Shown one piece after another: positions 7,402 through 17,400 of a DNA stretch of 22,408 bases; positions within the stretch are counted from its first letter, which is position 1; the number at the start of each line of letters is the position of its first letter. The stretch is from Myxococcales bacterium. GTDB lineage: Bacteria > Myxococcota_A > UBA9042 > PHBI01 > JAAZYN01. Location: NCBI GenBank assembly GCA_014239625.1, contig JAAZYN010000004.1, positions 1 through 22,408 of the forward strand. Direction: 5' to 3'. The notes under the pieces are model-generated. The model was not told the origin of the DNA. It saw only the letters and a list, made by a program, of their open reading frames with translations, and ran no database searches. The position numbers were made by a program, and so were the translations under genes.

Positions 7402-9150
7402 TTGCTGTTTCCCCTCTGGGCAAAGCTGGGCCTGTTCTTCGGCGGTCTGATCGGCACATTTCTGGCTGTCTACGGTTGGATCAATTTCCAACACGACCTG
7501 AGCATCGAAGAACAACGGCGCGAGCGGCGACTGCTGGGGCTGGCTCACGCGATCGCCGACGCCCCGGGCGTGGGGGACCTGGTCGAGCAGTTCCGCACCC
7601 AGGAGGCATCGGAGAGGGAGGACTTCAAGGCGCTGCGGGACTGGATCTACCGATCGAAGAAGGTCATGGGCGTCAGCTGGGCGGGGATCACCACCAAGGA
7701 CGATGAGGACCGGTTCTCCTATGTCATCGACTCGTCACCTACCGCCCGGCTGCCTGTGGGCTACCCGATCTTCGATGGGAACGAGCAAAAAATGGCCGCG
7801 TGGCAGGGGCACGACACCTTCGACCCTGAGCTGGAAGACGACTTTGGCCTGTGGGTGCTCGCGTACGTCCCCATCAAGAACAGCGAGGGCAAGGTGGTCG
7901 GGTTGATGGAGGCCGCCGACGACGCGAACGCCAAGGAGCTCTTCGCCAGGGATCAGGCCGAGCGCCTGTTCTGGAAGCTGGCGCTGGGCGTGCTCCTGTC
8001 ACTGTTGCTCGCGATCGGGTTCGCGGTATACGTCAACCGCTACCTCCGCCGGCTCACTGCCAGCGCCCGACGGGTCGCCGCCGGTGACCTCACGATGCGC
8101 GTGGATATCCCGACGCGCGACGAGATCGGAGTGTTGGGGAACTCCTTCAACGGCATGATCGCGGGGCTCAAAGAGCGCGAGTTCATTCGCGACACCTTCG
8201 GTCGGTTCGTGAGTCAGGAGGTCGTCAACGAGGTGCTGCAGAGCACCACCATTCGGCTCGGCGGAGAGGAGCGCGAGGTCACGGTGCTGATGTCCGACCT
8301 CCGGGGGTTCACCTCGCTGTCCATCGCGCTTGGGCCCGAGGAGCTGGTGCAGCTGCTCAACCGCTACTTTACGGCGATGTCGGAGGTGATCATCGAGCAC
8401 GGAGGCACCATCAGTGAGCTGCTCGGTGACGGCATGGTGGTGCTCTTCGGAGCCCCTCGTCATGCGCCGGACGACGCGTTGCGTGGGGTCGCCTGCGCGG
8501 TCTCGATGCAGATCGCCTTGATGGACTTCAACCGCCTGGAGAACCGCGATCTGGAGATGGGCATCGGGCTGAACACCGGCGCCGTCGTCGCCGGCAACAT
8601 CGGCAGCCCTCAGCGGATGAAATACGGGGTCGTCGGTCCGACCATCAATGCCGCCGCGCGCATCGAGAGCTTCACCGTCGGTGGTCAGGTGCTCATCAGC
8701 GAGACCACGGCGCTCAAGGCCGGAGAGGCCCAACTGAGCCTCGGGGAGGTGCGGCGCTTCAAGGCCAAAGGGCGCAAAGCGCCGCTCGTCTGCTATCCCG
8801 TCCGTGGCGTCCGAGGACGCTTCGGCGTGACCATACCCGAGCGCCTGGAGTTGGAGCGCCGCGACGTCGACCGGGCCGTTCGCTTGTGGCCTGTCGCAGA
8901 CAAAGAGGTGGCCGCGGAGTCGATCGCGGTCCGGGCGGTCGGCTTGGGCCTGCGCACCATGTGGGTCAGGTGCCCGAACTGGATGCCTGCGCGATGGTCC
9001 AACGTGTTGGCCGCGGTGGAGATCGACGAGAGCACCTGGCTCGACGGCATCTACGCCAAGGTCGTGGAGGTGGATGCGACCACACACACCGTCGAGCTCC
9101 GGTTCACCGCCATACAGGAGGAGGCGGCGAAGACCCTGGCGCAGCTGTGA
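7402..9150 (+). CDS. Membrane-bound HAMP / class III nucleotide cyclase
   Basis: The 582-residue protein would make cAMP or cGMP in response to an extracytoplasmic signal. Layout: transmembrane segment 8-28, a periplasmic sensor region of about 160 residues, transmembrane segment 192-211, HAMP 212-264, the linker FIRDTFGRFVSQEVV that often precedes these cyclases, and the catalytic domain (about 290-465). Metal-binding aspartates are present (D299 in SDLRGFTSLS, D343 in LGDGMVVLFGAP), as are N416 and R420 of the transition-state set (INAAARIES). The purine-selecting Lys is Glu (E339), as in guanylyl cyclases, and its partner position is Gly409, so nucleotide preference is uncertain. A C-terminal extension of about 110 residues is unassigned. 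The start is TTG at 7402 without a clear ribosome site; no in-frame ATG or GTG precedes the membrane segment. Confidence 0.87.
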   Translation: MLFPLWAKLGLFFGGLIGTFLAVYGWINFQHDLSIEEQRRERRLLGLAHAIADAPGVGDLVEQFRTQEASEREDFKALRDWIYRSKKVMGVSWAGITTKDDEDRFSYVIDSSPTARLPVGYPIFDGNEQKMAAWQGHDTFDPELEDDFGLWVLAYVPIKNSEGKVVGLMEAADDANAKELFARDQAERLFWKLALGVLLSLLLAIGFAVYVNRYLRRLTASARRVAAGDLTMRVDIPTRDEIGVLGNSFNGMIAGLKEREFIRDTFGRFVSQEVVNEVLQSTTIRLGGEEREVTVLMSDLRGFTSLSIALGPEELVQLLNRYFTAMSEVIIEHGGTISELLGDGMVVLFGAPRHAPDDALRGVACAVSMQIALMDFNRLENRDLEMGIGLNTGAVVAGNIGSPQRMKYGVVGPTINAAARIESFTVGGQVLISETTALKAGEAQLSLGEVRRFKAKGRKAPLVCYPVRGVRGRFGVTIPERLELERRDVDRAVRLWPVADKEVAAESIAVRAVGLGLRTMWVRCPNWMPARWSNVLAAVEIDESTWLDGIYAKVVEVDATTHTVELRFTAIQEEAAKTLAQL

Positions 9151-9217
9151 GCGCCGCGGTCCATCCCGGGCTCAGGGTGGCGCCGTGGGTGGTCGTGGCG
9201 CGCCCCCCACGCCCCCC

Positions 9218-12200
9218 TCAAAACTCGAAGAACCAGCTCGCTCGCTGGCTGGAGCCGAAGGGGCTGCTGCGCCAGCCGCCAAACACCCAGAGGCCGCTCG
9301 AGACACCCACGATGCCAGCGCCTACGATGTCGTCGAGCCACCCAGACAGGGAACTGGAGGCGCCGTCCAACGCGCGCACCGACCAGCTGGCGTTGGCTTG
9401 GGCGCCGGTGGAGGGCGCGTGCGCGATCCAGATCGTGCGGGTCTCACCGCTGCCGGAGCTCGTCGTCGAGGTCCCGACGACGAAGAAGTGGCCATTGTGC
9501 GAGGTCACCGCGCTGAATTGAGTAAAGGACTGTGAGTCAAACCCGGGGACACTGATGACGCTTCCCGCGTTACCGAGGAACGTCGCGGCCGGGGCGTCGC
9601 CAGCCAGGATCAGACCGCCGTCACCGACCACCACGAAGGTCTCGCCGCCATCGTCCCCCGCGGCGCGAGCCGTTCGCCCCGCGCTGCCGGTGCTCCCGAC
9701 CAGGGTCCACCCCAGCCCATCAATGCCAAGTGCGGTCGTGCTCAGCGCGAACATCCGCACGTTGGTTCCGGACGTGTCGAAGAAGTGGGGGGCTCCTTGG
9801 AGCGCTACAAAGCCGGCTGAGGCGCCCATCACGTTCAGATTTTCATCCGGCTCGCAGGTGTAGGTTCCAGACGCGCTCAGGCAGGACACGATGGAGCTCC
9901 ACTCGAGGCTGAAGACGTGGTGGGCCGGCTGCCAACCTGACCATGACGTGGCGTAGGTTCCGCTCATCACATCCTGGATGGGGGCGCCGGCATCGGCCAG
10001 ATGCTCACTCCAGGGGATCCAGCCGCCGCCGGTCGCCTCGTACAACGTCTGGGTCAGCCCGATGAACTCCTCACCCACCCCGTGGCGCTGCACCGGGAGG
10101 TCCAGCGCAGCCTCGATGGTCTCCGCGCGATCGACCTGCTCGGAGTCCACGAAGTGATCGGCGACGAGGTCGCCGGTGCATGGGCCGATCAACCAGTCAC
10201 ACCCGCTCACGGTGTGATAGGTCGCGTAGACCTCCTGGACGCCGTTCCACATCGTGCGGTTCGCCCTGAGATAGCGGTCTGGAACCGACGCGACGCTGTG
10301 CGTGGATGTCGCCTCGCGGACGAAGCCGGCGCAGCTGCCCTGATAGCACCAATCGCCGGTGGTGGTGTTCAGCAGGTCGTCGCAGGCGGTGAAATCGGGT
10401 TCCGCCTGGAAGGTGCAGTCGCCGGTCAGGCACACCTCGCCAGCGCACGGCCCAGCCAGACCACAGCTCGTCCCGTCGCTCTGTTGGTTCCAGGTCAGCG
10501 GGCTGCCGAGGTCGCAATAATGGCACGGGTTGTCCCACGGTTGCTCGCCCGCAGCATAGCAGCTGCCGCCGATGTAGCACTGCCCACTGGGGGGGTGATA
10601 GCTGCTGTCACAGACGCCGCCCTGGCAACTGTTGATCGTGCAGCCCGGGCCCGAGCAGCCCATGCCATTGGATTTCGCTGTCCATCCGGTCTGACTCGAC
10701 GCGGCGTCACAGCGCTTGCATTCATTTTCAGGGTGCTCGTCACCGTCGTTGTAGCAGGTCTCGCTGATGAGACACGTCCCGGCGTCGATCTGACTGTCGC
10801 AGCCCCCGTCTCCGTCGCAGGCCTGGGTCACGCAGGAGGAGGCCCCACCCAAGCAGCTGTAAAACGTCCCAACACACGCGCCGGCGCTGCACCTGTCGGT
10901 GTGCGTGCACTCCTGGCCGTCGTCACACGGGCCAGGCGGTGACGCGGTCCAGTCATCGGAAGAGATAGCGGCCAGGCAGGCTTGGCATGGGTTGGACGGG
11001 TGGGTGTCGCCGTCCACGTAGCAGGTGTCGTCGATCTTGCAGTGGCCCGGTTTGAGCGTGACCACGCAGCCGGTGGCCTCGCAGACCGACTGCTCGCACC
11101 AAGCTGGCGTGCAGATGCTGACGCCGCTGAGGCATTGGCCGTTGCCGTCGCATTGCTCGTTGGTTGTGCAGCCCAGGCCGTCGTCGCAGTCCTTGATCGG
11201 TGTCCCCGACCACGCGCTGTGGCTCTGGGACACATCGCAGTGCTGGCACTCGTTGGTTGGGTTCTGGGTGGCGTCGCTATAGCAGGTGCCCGCGATCAGG
11301 CAGGCGGACGGTTGAACGTTGAAGCTGCAGCCGCCGAGCCCGTCGCAGACATCGTCGGTGCAGCTGTAGGCGTCCGAGCATGTGTAGGCTTCCCCTTTGC
11401 ACTCCCCCGCGCTGCAGCTGTCGGCTTTGGTGCATGGCTCGCCGTCGTCGCAGTCGCCGCCCGAAGCGGTCCACCCCGTCGGGTTCGCGCTCGGGTTGCA
11501 GGTCAGACACGAGTTTGTCGGTGAGCTCTCTCCCGCGCCGTAGCACTCATCGTCGATGAGGCAGGTGTTGTCCGCGATGACCTGGGTGCACTCGCCTTCA
11601 CCGGGACCACACACCGCATCGGTACAGGTCAGACCGTCATCCGCGCAGCTATAGGGGGTGCCAGCGCAGCTCCCGGCGCTGTCGCAGACGTCGGCGTCGG
11701 TACACCCGTCCCCGTCATCGCAGCTCCCGCCCGAATTGGGTTGCCACACGTCCGTCGCGGACCCGGCGACGCAACGCTGGCAGGCGTCCTCGGGGTTGAC
11801 CGAGCCGTCCGAATGACACGTGTCGGCGATCAGGCAGAAGCCTGGCAGCACGACGTGGCTGCACTCGCCCTCGCCCTCGCCGCATGGGTCGTCGGTGCAC
11901 GAGACGCCGTCGTCACAGGTATAGATCGTGCCCGCGCAGCTCCCGTCGGCCTGGCACTTATCGTCGAGGGTGCACGCGTTGCCGTCGTCGCACGGCGGAG
12001 GCTCGGGTTTGGGCTCGGTGTAACAGGTCCCCGTCGTCGCGTCGCACAATCCGTCCAGGCAGAGCGTCGCCAGACCGCTGCAGTGGCTGTCGAGGGAGCA
12101 GCCGCAGCTGGGCTCGCCGGTGTCCCAGGTGCCGACACACGCGCCAGCCGCGTCGCAGGTCTCGGCCAGCGTGCACGGCTCGTCGTCGGCGCAGGCGAGC

Positions 12201-14470
12201 CCGGGTTGGGGTTGGGCAATGCAGGCCCCCGCGGCGCAGGCGCCGACCATGCACGGGGGGCTCGTGGCGCCGGAGCAGTCTTTGGGCGCGCCACCGCACA
12301 CGCCAGCGTCATCACACGCGTCCCCCACGGTGCAGGGGTCCGCGTCATCGCACGCGGCGCCCGGTGCTTCGTCGACCGCCACACACGCGTTGGCGCCCTC
12401 GTCACAGGTGCCCACCTTGCACATCGCGTCGCCGACCGCCGCGCAGTCTCTCGGGCTGCCCTGGCAGACTCCGTCCTGGCACGTCTCGCCGGCGACGCAG
12501 AACTTGCCGTCGTCGCAGCCCGAGCCGTTGAGCGTGTCGTCGGGTGTGGCCACGCAGCTGAAGCTCTCGCAGGTCCACTTCATGCATGGCGGCGGCGTCC
12601 CCTCGCAGGTGATGCCAGCGTCGGTGTCACAGGCGCATGTGCCCACGCACGCGCCGCTGGCGTCGCAGTGGTCGTCGGCCGAGCAGGGGTCGCCGTCGTT
12701 GCACGGGTTTTGCGGGTTGACGACGGCGTCACAGCCCTCGTCTGAGGCGCAGGTGTCATCGGTGCACGGGTTGTCGTCGTCGCATGCGACCAGGTCCCAG
12801 CCTTTCTGATTGTCTCCGCACACCAGGCAGAGGTTGTCGGGGTGGACCGCGTCGCGCTCGACGCACACCCCATCGATGAGGCAGGTGTTCTGGACCACCT
12901 GGTGCGCGCAGGCGCCGCCGTCACACAGATCGAAGGTGCAGCTCAACCCGTCGTCGCATTCGGCGTTGTTCTGGCACGGGCACGCAGCTGCCGCGGTGCA
13001 GACCCCATCCTGGCAGCTGTCGCTCGTCCCGCAGAGGTTGGGAAGATCGCAGCTCGTGCCGTCGACCAGATGGCTCAGCTGGCACTCGCCCTGGACGCAC
13101 AACCCCGCGACACATTGGCCGACCGACAAGGCGCTGCAGTCGAGCGCGCTCCCGGCGCAGGTTCCGCCGCCATCGCAGCTGTCAGCCAGCGTGCAGGCGT
13201 CGCCGTCGTCGCATGGGCTGCCGGGCGAGAGGTTGTCGTAGGTGCACTCCGGTTGGCCGGCCACGCCCGTGCAGGTGGCGACCTTGCACGCTTGAGAAGC
13301 GCACTCATAGGGCGTCCCCTGGCAGAGCCCGGACACACACACGCCGTCTACCACACACGGATCGTCGGGTTCGCAGGGGGTGCCCTGGAGCTCGTCGTTC
13401 AACAGCACCAGGCACTGCCCCTCCTCGCACTTGTAGGTCTCGCACGGGCCTTTCGGCGGCGCGTCCACAGCCGACTCGCAGTCGGTAGACAAAACGCACA
13501 TGAACTCGCAACCCAGACAGCTGCCGTCCTGACACGTCCCCAGAGCCTCCGAAGCGCACGCTGGTCCATCCGCGCAGGGAGCGCCGTCGGCCGCCGCCGG
13601 GTCCTGTTGGCAGCCCCCCGTGGGCGAGCAGGTGTCCACGGTGCATGGGTCCTGGTCATCGCAGTCGATGCCCGACCAGCCCCACTGAGTGATCGATGGT
13701 CGACACGCCCGGCATGGGTCGCTGGGCGACACCGTGTCGACGAAGTAGCAGCTGCCATTGATGGCGCAGTTGACGGCGAAGGGCTCGAACTGGCAGCTGC
13801 CACCGATGCATCGGTTGAGGGTGCAGTCGAGCTGATCATCGCACTCAGAGTCGTCGGTGCACGCGCATGACTCCGCGTCCCAGCTCTCCTGGCACACCCC
13901 CGACTCCGTGCAGGAGCCGTCGATGAGGCACGGTGTCCCGGTGCTGCAGGCGGCCCCCGCCGCATAGCCGTCGATGCCGCATGCTCCCTCGCCGTCGCAC
14001 GTGGCGATGGTGCACAGGCTGTCGGCGCACGTGGTCCCCAGCGCCGCGTGGGTCGCGACGCATTGCCCGGTGGCTTGATCACAGGCTCCACTCTGGCACC
14101 GGCCCTGGTCCAGGTGGCCGCAGTCCACATCGGCCAGGCCGGTGCAGCTGCCGTCACTGCATGTGCCGGTGATGCACAGGCTGCTGTCCGAGGTGCATGA
14201 GGCCCCATCGTTGGCGGCCACCGAGGTGCACCGCTGGTTTTGACAGTCCACGCGCTGGCACGCGTTGACCGCGACTGTCCCAACGCACTCCTCGTCCAGG
14301 GTGCAGCTCGGCCCGCCGTCACCCCCTTCGTCTTCAGCGGGTGCGTCCACCACCACGTCCGCCGCGGCGCCTCCGGACCGCTCGATGTCGATGCAGTTGG
14401 CGCTCGACGCCGCCAGCGCCAAAGCGCTCGCGAGTGGCCCGAACCTCAATCGTTGCCGGCGAACATCCAA
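9218..14470 (-). CDS. Giant cysteine-rich exported protein, paralogue 2
   Basis: A 1750-residue protein with a basic signal region (MDVRRQRLRF), a hydrophobic stretch and a candidate processing site at SSANC (Cys26; Asn before Cys makes the lipobox atypical). Residues 27-1383 are dense in Cys, about one in seven, arranged in modules such as CDDGxxCTxxDxCxxxGxCxG, similar to the Dictyostelium-type CTDC repeat and to 'C-D-D-G' proteins of myxobacteria. Residues 1384-1750 are Cys-poor and show propeller-like strands (HFFVVG, FVVVGDGGLILAG, LWVFGG). The start is TTG with AGGAG eight bases upstream, inside the preceding gene, overlapping its end by 25 bases; a second TTG at 14449 overlaps its stop codon. 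The two genes are therefore probably translationally coupled. Role unknown: a large, acidic, disulfide-bonded surface or secreted protein. Confidence 0.88.
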   Translation of the reverse strand: MDVRRQRLRFGPLASALALAASSANCIDIERSGGAAADVVVDAPAEDEGGDGGPSCTLDEECVGTVAVNACQRVDCQNQRCTSVAANDGASCTSDSSLCITGTCSDGSCTGLADVDCGHLDQGRCQSGACDQATGQCVATHAALGTTCADSLCTIATCDGEGACGIDGYAAGAACSTGTPCLIDGSCTESGVCQESWDAESCACTDDSECDDQLDCTLNRCIGGSCQFEPFAVNCAINGSCYFVDTVSPSDPCRACRPSITQWGWSGIDCDDQDPCTVDTCSPTGGCQQDPAAADGAPCADGPACASEALGTCQDGSCLGCEFMCVLSTDCESAVDAPPKGPCETYKCEEGQCLVLLNDELQGTPCEPDDPCVVDGVCVSGLCQGTPYECASQACKVATCTGVAGQPECTYDNLSPGSPCDDGDACTLADSCDGGGTCAGSALDCSALSVGQCVAGLCVQGECQLSHLVDGTSCDLPNLCGTSDSCQDGVCTAAAACPCQNNAECDDGLSCTFDLCDGGACAHQVVQNTCLIDGVCVERDAVHPDNLCLVCGDNQKGWDLVACDDDNPCTDDTCASDEGCDAVVNPQNPCNDGDPCSADDHCDASGACVGTCACDTDAGITCEGTPPPCMKWTCESFSCVATPDDTLNGSGCDDGKFCVAGETCQDGVCQGSPRDCAAVGDAMCKVGTCDEGANACVAVDEAPGAACDDADPCTVGDACDDAGVCGGAPKDCSGATSPPCMVGACAAGACIAQPQPGLACADDEPCTLAETCDAAGACVGTWDTGEPSCGCSLDSHCSGLATLCLDGLCDATTGTCYTEPKPEPPPCDDGNACTLDDKCQADGSCAGTIYTCDDGVSCTDDPCGEGEGECSHVVLPGFCLIADTCHSDGSVNPEDACQRCVAGSATDVWQPNSGGSCDDGDGCTDADVCDSAGSCAGTPYSCADDGLTCTDAVCGPGEGECTQVIADNTCLIDDECYGAGESSPTNSCLTCNPSANPTGWTASGGDCDDGEPCTKADSCSAGECKGEAYTCSDAYSCTDDVCDGLGGCSFNVQPSACLIAGTCYSDATQNPTNECQHCDVSQSHSAWSGTPIKDCDDGLGCTTNEQCDGNGQCLSGVSICTPAWCEQSVCEATGCVVTLKPGHCKIDDTCYVDGDTHPSNPCQACLAAISSDDWTASPPGPCDDGQECTHTDRCSAGACVGTFYSCLGGASSCVTQACDGDGGCDSQIDAGTCLISETCYNDGDEHPENECKRCDAASSQTGWTAKSNGMGCSGPGCTINSCQGGVCDSSYHPPSGQCYIGGSCYAAGEQPWDNPCHYCDLGSPLTWNQQSDGTSCGLAGPCAGEVCLTGDCTFQAEPDFTACDDLLNTTTGDWCYQGSCAGFVREATSTHSVASVPDRYLRANRTMWNGVQEVYATYHTVSGCDWLIGPCTGDLVADHFVDSEQVDRAETIEAALDLPVQRHGVGEEFIGLTQTLYEATGGGWIPWSEHLADAGAPIQDVMSGTYATSWSGWQPAHHVFSLEWSSIVSCLSASGTYTCEPDENLNVMGASAGFVALQGAPHFFDTSGTNVRMFALSTTALGIDGLGWTLVGSTGSAGRTARAAGDDGGETFVVVGDGGLILAGDAPAATFLGNAGSVISVPGFDSQSFTQFSAVTSHNGHFFVVGTSTTSSGSGETRTIWIAHAPSTGAQANASWSVRALDGASSSLSGWLDDIVGAGIVGVSSGLWVFGGWRSSPFGSSQRASWFFEF
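10463..11917 (-). repeat. Five-module cysteine block of paralogue 2 (485 residues)
   Basis: Five tandem modules of 90, 89, 89, 86 and 131 residues. Each has the order CTxDxC, GxCLI-x-x-x-C, P-x-N-x-C-x-x-C, a conserved Trp, then CDDG-x-x-C-T-x-x-D-x-C. The fourth lacks the leading CDDG and begins CTPAWCE. The fifth is longer and ends with a second C-Y-I-G-G-x-C unit. Confidence 0.8.
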
Positions 14471-17400
14471 ACGTTGCGCTCCTGAGTGTTGGTTTGACCG
14501 CCCTCGCGGACGCCGCCAAAGACATATAACATCTTGTTGATGTCCAGCCCGACCATACCGGTCGCGCGGTTGTCATTGACCCAACACGGGGTGCCGCAGC
14601 TTCCTGTGACCGAGTCGAGGACCCGATAGCGCCAATTCGAAGCGTCGGTGACCGAGCCGTCGGTCGGGGCGAAGACCATGATGATGGTCATGGTCTTGTT
14701 GTCGGCCCCGTCGGTGCCGACCTGATTGCCGACCGCGAAGAAGTGATCGTTGAAGGTCGTGACCGACGTGAACTCGATCTGCGCCTGGGTCTGTAGCTCC
14801 GGGACGTTGATCTTGACCAGCTCTCCGGGGAACGCCCAGCCCGCGTACAGCATCCCCTTTTTTCCCACCGCGACCGCCGTCTCCTCGGTGGACGTCGCGT
14901 CGGAGGCCGGGCCCGCGCCAGCGAGGGCGTTTGTCCAGGACACATCCCAACCCGCCTGCGAGCGGCTGAGCGTTCGGATGTTACCCAGATAGGTGTCGAT
15001 CAAAAACGGCTCGTCGCCGTGAGAGACGAACCCGGCGGGCGCGCCGATGGCGATGGAAGAAGGGGTGCAAGCGATGCCAAAGCCGCCGTCCGCACAGGAC
15101 CAGATCATCCCCGCGTCCACGAAGAGCCACTGTTCGGCGGTTCCGCCGATGTCGGGCGCGTTTAACCAGCCGTGATAGGTGTCCGTGATGTCGTCCCCTG
15201 TGTAGGGGGTCCAATCTTGCCACGTGGTCGTGTATTCCACGGGCTGCTCGGCGACGGCGGCGAAGGCCTCGGTGACGCCGTGACGGCCCAGCGGAAGGAG
15301 GGTCTGAGTGTACATGGGACCGGACCACTCTTCGGCGGTCGCGGCGACGAAGTGGCCGGCATGAACGTCGCCGAAGCACATGGTCCCCATCTCCGAGCCG
15401 GTGCCGCCACACGGCGCGTTCGGGACGGTGTAGGTGGCATAGGCCTCGGCGCCGTGTATGCGGTGAGCGCGCTCGTAGCGGTCGGGCAGCTCCGGATGGT
15501 TGTGGGTGTCCGTAGAGCTCTGCTCGAAGCCGTCGCACAGCCCCTTCCAGCACCAATCGCCGGTGGTCGAGGCGTCACCGTCGTCACATGGCGCGAAGTC
15601 CGCCGACGTCGTCGTGAGGCACTCCCCGGCCTCGCAGAAGTCGCCACCGCACTGACTCCACGTACTCGTGGAGCCGCACTCGGTGCCGTCGGAGACCGGT
15701 GACCACGCTTGCGGGTTGTTGTCGATGTCGCACTGCTCGCATTCGTTTTCGCCGTTGAGCTCCAATTGGGGGATGCACTTGCCGCCGATATAGCAGGCCC
15801 CGCTCCCGGGGTCGTACTCGGGGGTACACGCGCCAGATTGACAGATGCTCTGGGTGCACGAGGCTCCAGACCCAGCGCAGCTCGACCCCTCCGCTGCGTT
15901 GGTCCAGGAGGTCTGGGACGTCGACGTCGTGCAAGCCTGGCAGTCGTTTTCCGGGTGGGTCGCGCCGTCCGCCAGGCAGGTCTCGCCGATGAGGCAGCTG
16001 TCGGATTTCACCGCGTTGTCACAGCCGCCCTGAGAGTCACAGCTGTCCACAGTGCAGTCGTGGCCGTCATCGCAGCTATACGGGTTGCCGATGCACGAAC
16101 CGCCCGAGCAGGTGTCGTTGAACGTGCAGCTGTCGCCGTCGTCGCAGGGCTTGGTGACGTCGGTCCAGCTGCTCGTGGACACGGTGTCGACGCACTCCTG
16201 GCAAGGATTGTCCGGGTTGACGCCACCGCTGAGGACGCACTCGTTGTCGATCAGGCAGTGTCCCGGTTTCAGCGTAATGTTGCAGCCGCTCCCGGTGCAT
16301 TGCGCGTCCTCGCACCACCGTGGCGAGCAGTTGGTGCTCCCGCCGACGCAGGTGCCCAGGCCGTCGCACGTGTCAGGGCTCGTGCACGCGAGCCCGTCGT
16401 CGCAGGTGTCGCCGGCGTCGACACCGCTCCACGCGGTACTCGACAGCGCCCCGTCGCATTTCTGGCACTCGTTGCTCGGGTTGAGCGCTCCGGGGCTCCG
16501 GCACGCGTCGTTGATCAGACAGTGGCCGCTGTTGATCGTGAAATCGCAGCCGCCCAGGCCGTCGCAGGCGTCCGATGTACACGTCTTGTTGTCGTTGCAC
16601 AGGTAGGCGGACCCAGCACAGACGCCGTTGGAGCAGCTGTCGCTGTGGGTGCATGGCTGCCCGTCGTCGCAGTCGCCGCCGATGTTGGTCCACGAGGTCT
16701 GGGAGGTCCCCGGCTGACAGGCCTGGCAGACGTTGCTCGGGTCGGGCGAGCCGACCTGATAGCAGGTCCCGTCGATGACGCAGAAGCCGGCGGTGATGAC
16801 GCTCTCGCAGCCGTCGGGAGCGTCAGTGCATTGTTCGCTCGTGCAGGTCAGGCCATCGTCGGGGCACGAATAGGTGGTGCCCGAGCAGCTGCCCGCGGAG
16901 CAGCTGTCCGCATTGGTGCAGTCGTCGCCGTCGTCGCAGGCCCCGCCGTCAGCGGCCGACCAGGCGCTTGTGCTCTGGGTGGTCAGGCACGCCTGGCACG
17001 GGTTGTTCGGGTCGGGTTCGGAGTCCGAGCGGCAGGTGCCGTCGATGAGGCAGAACCCGTTCAACAGCTCCGCGCTGCAGCTGCCATCACCGTCGCATTG
17101 ATCCGTCGTGCAGGGCTGACCGTCATCGCAGGAATAGGGTTCCCCGACGCACGCGCCTCCCTGGCAGGCGTCGTCCTGGGTGCACGGATCGGCGTCGTCG
17201 CACGGCAATGAGCCGGTGAGCGGGACCTTCTTGCACTCTTGAAGCGTCACATCGCAGACGCCCGTATTGCAGCCGTCGCTCAGGTTGTCGCAGTCACCAT
17301 CGGATTGGCATCCGCATTCTTCCGCGCTGCTGTTCCACGTCCATACGCATTCCCCGGCGGAGTTGCACTGCTCCATCTCCGTGCACACGTCGTCATCTTC

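Noticed and set aside
9194..9211. CGTGG/CCACG hairpin between the convergent cyclase and cysteine-rich genes as a terminator
   Set aside because: No T tract on either side, and the GC-rich context makes such stems common.
10463..17130. Periodic GTCGTCGCA-like words suggesting a CRISPR or satellite array
   Set aside because: The period is set by protein modules, the words vary, and the frame is open throughout. It is coding repetition.
15709..17211. Plus-strand open frame of 500 codons
   Set aside because: Same cause: a shadow of the module block of paralogue 1, with no family features or ribosome site.
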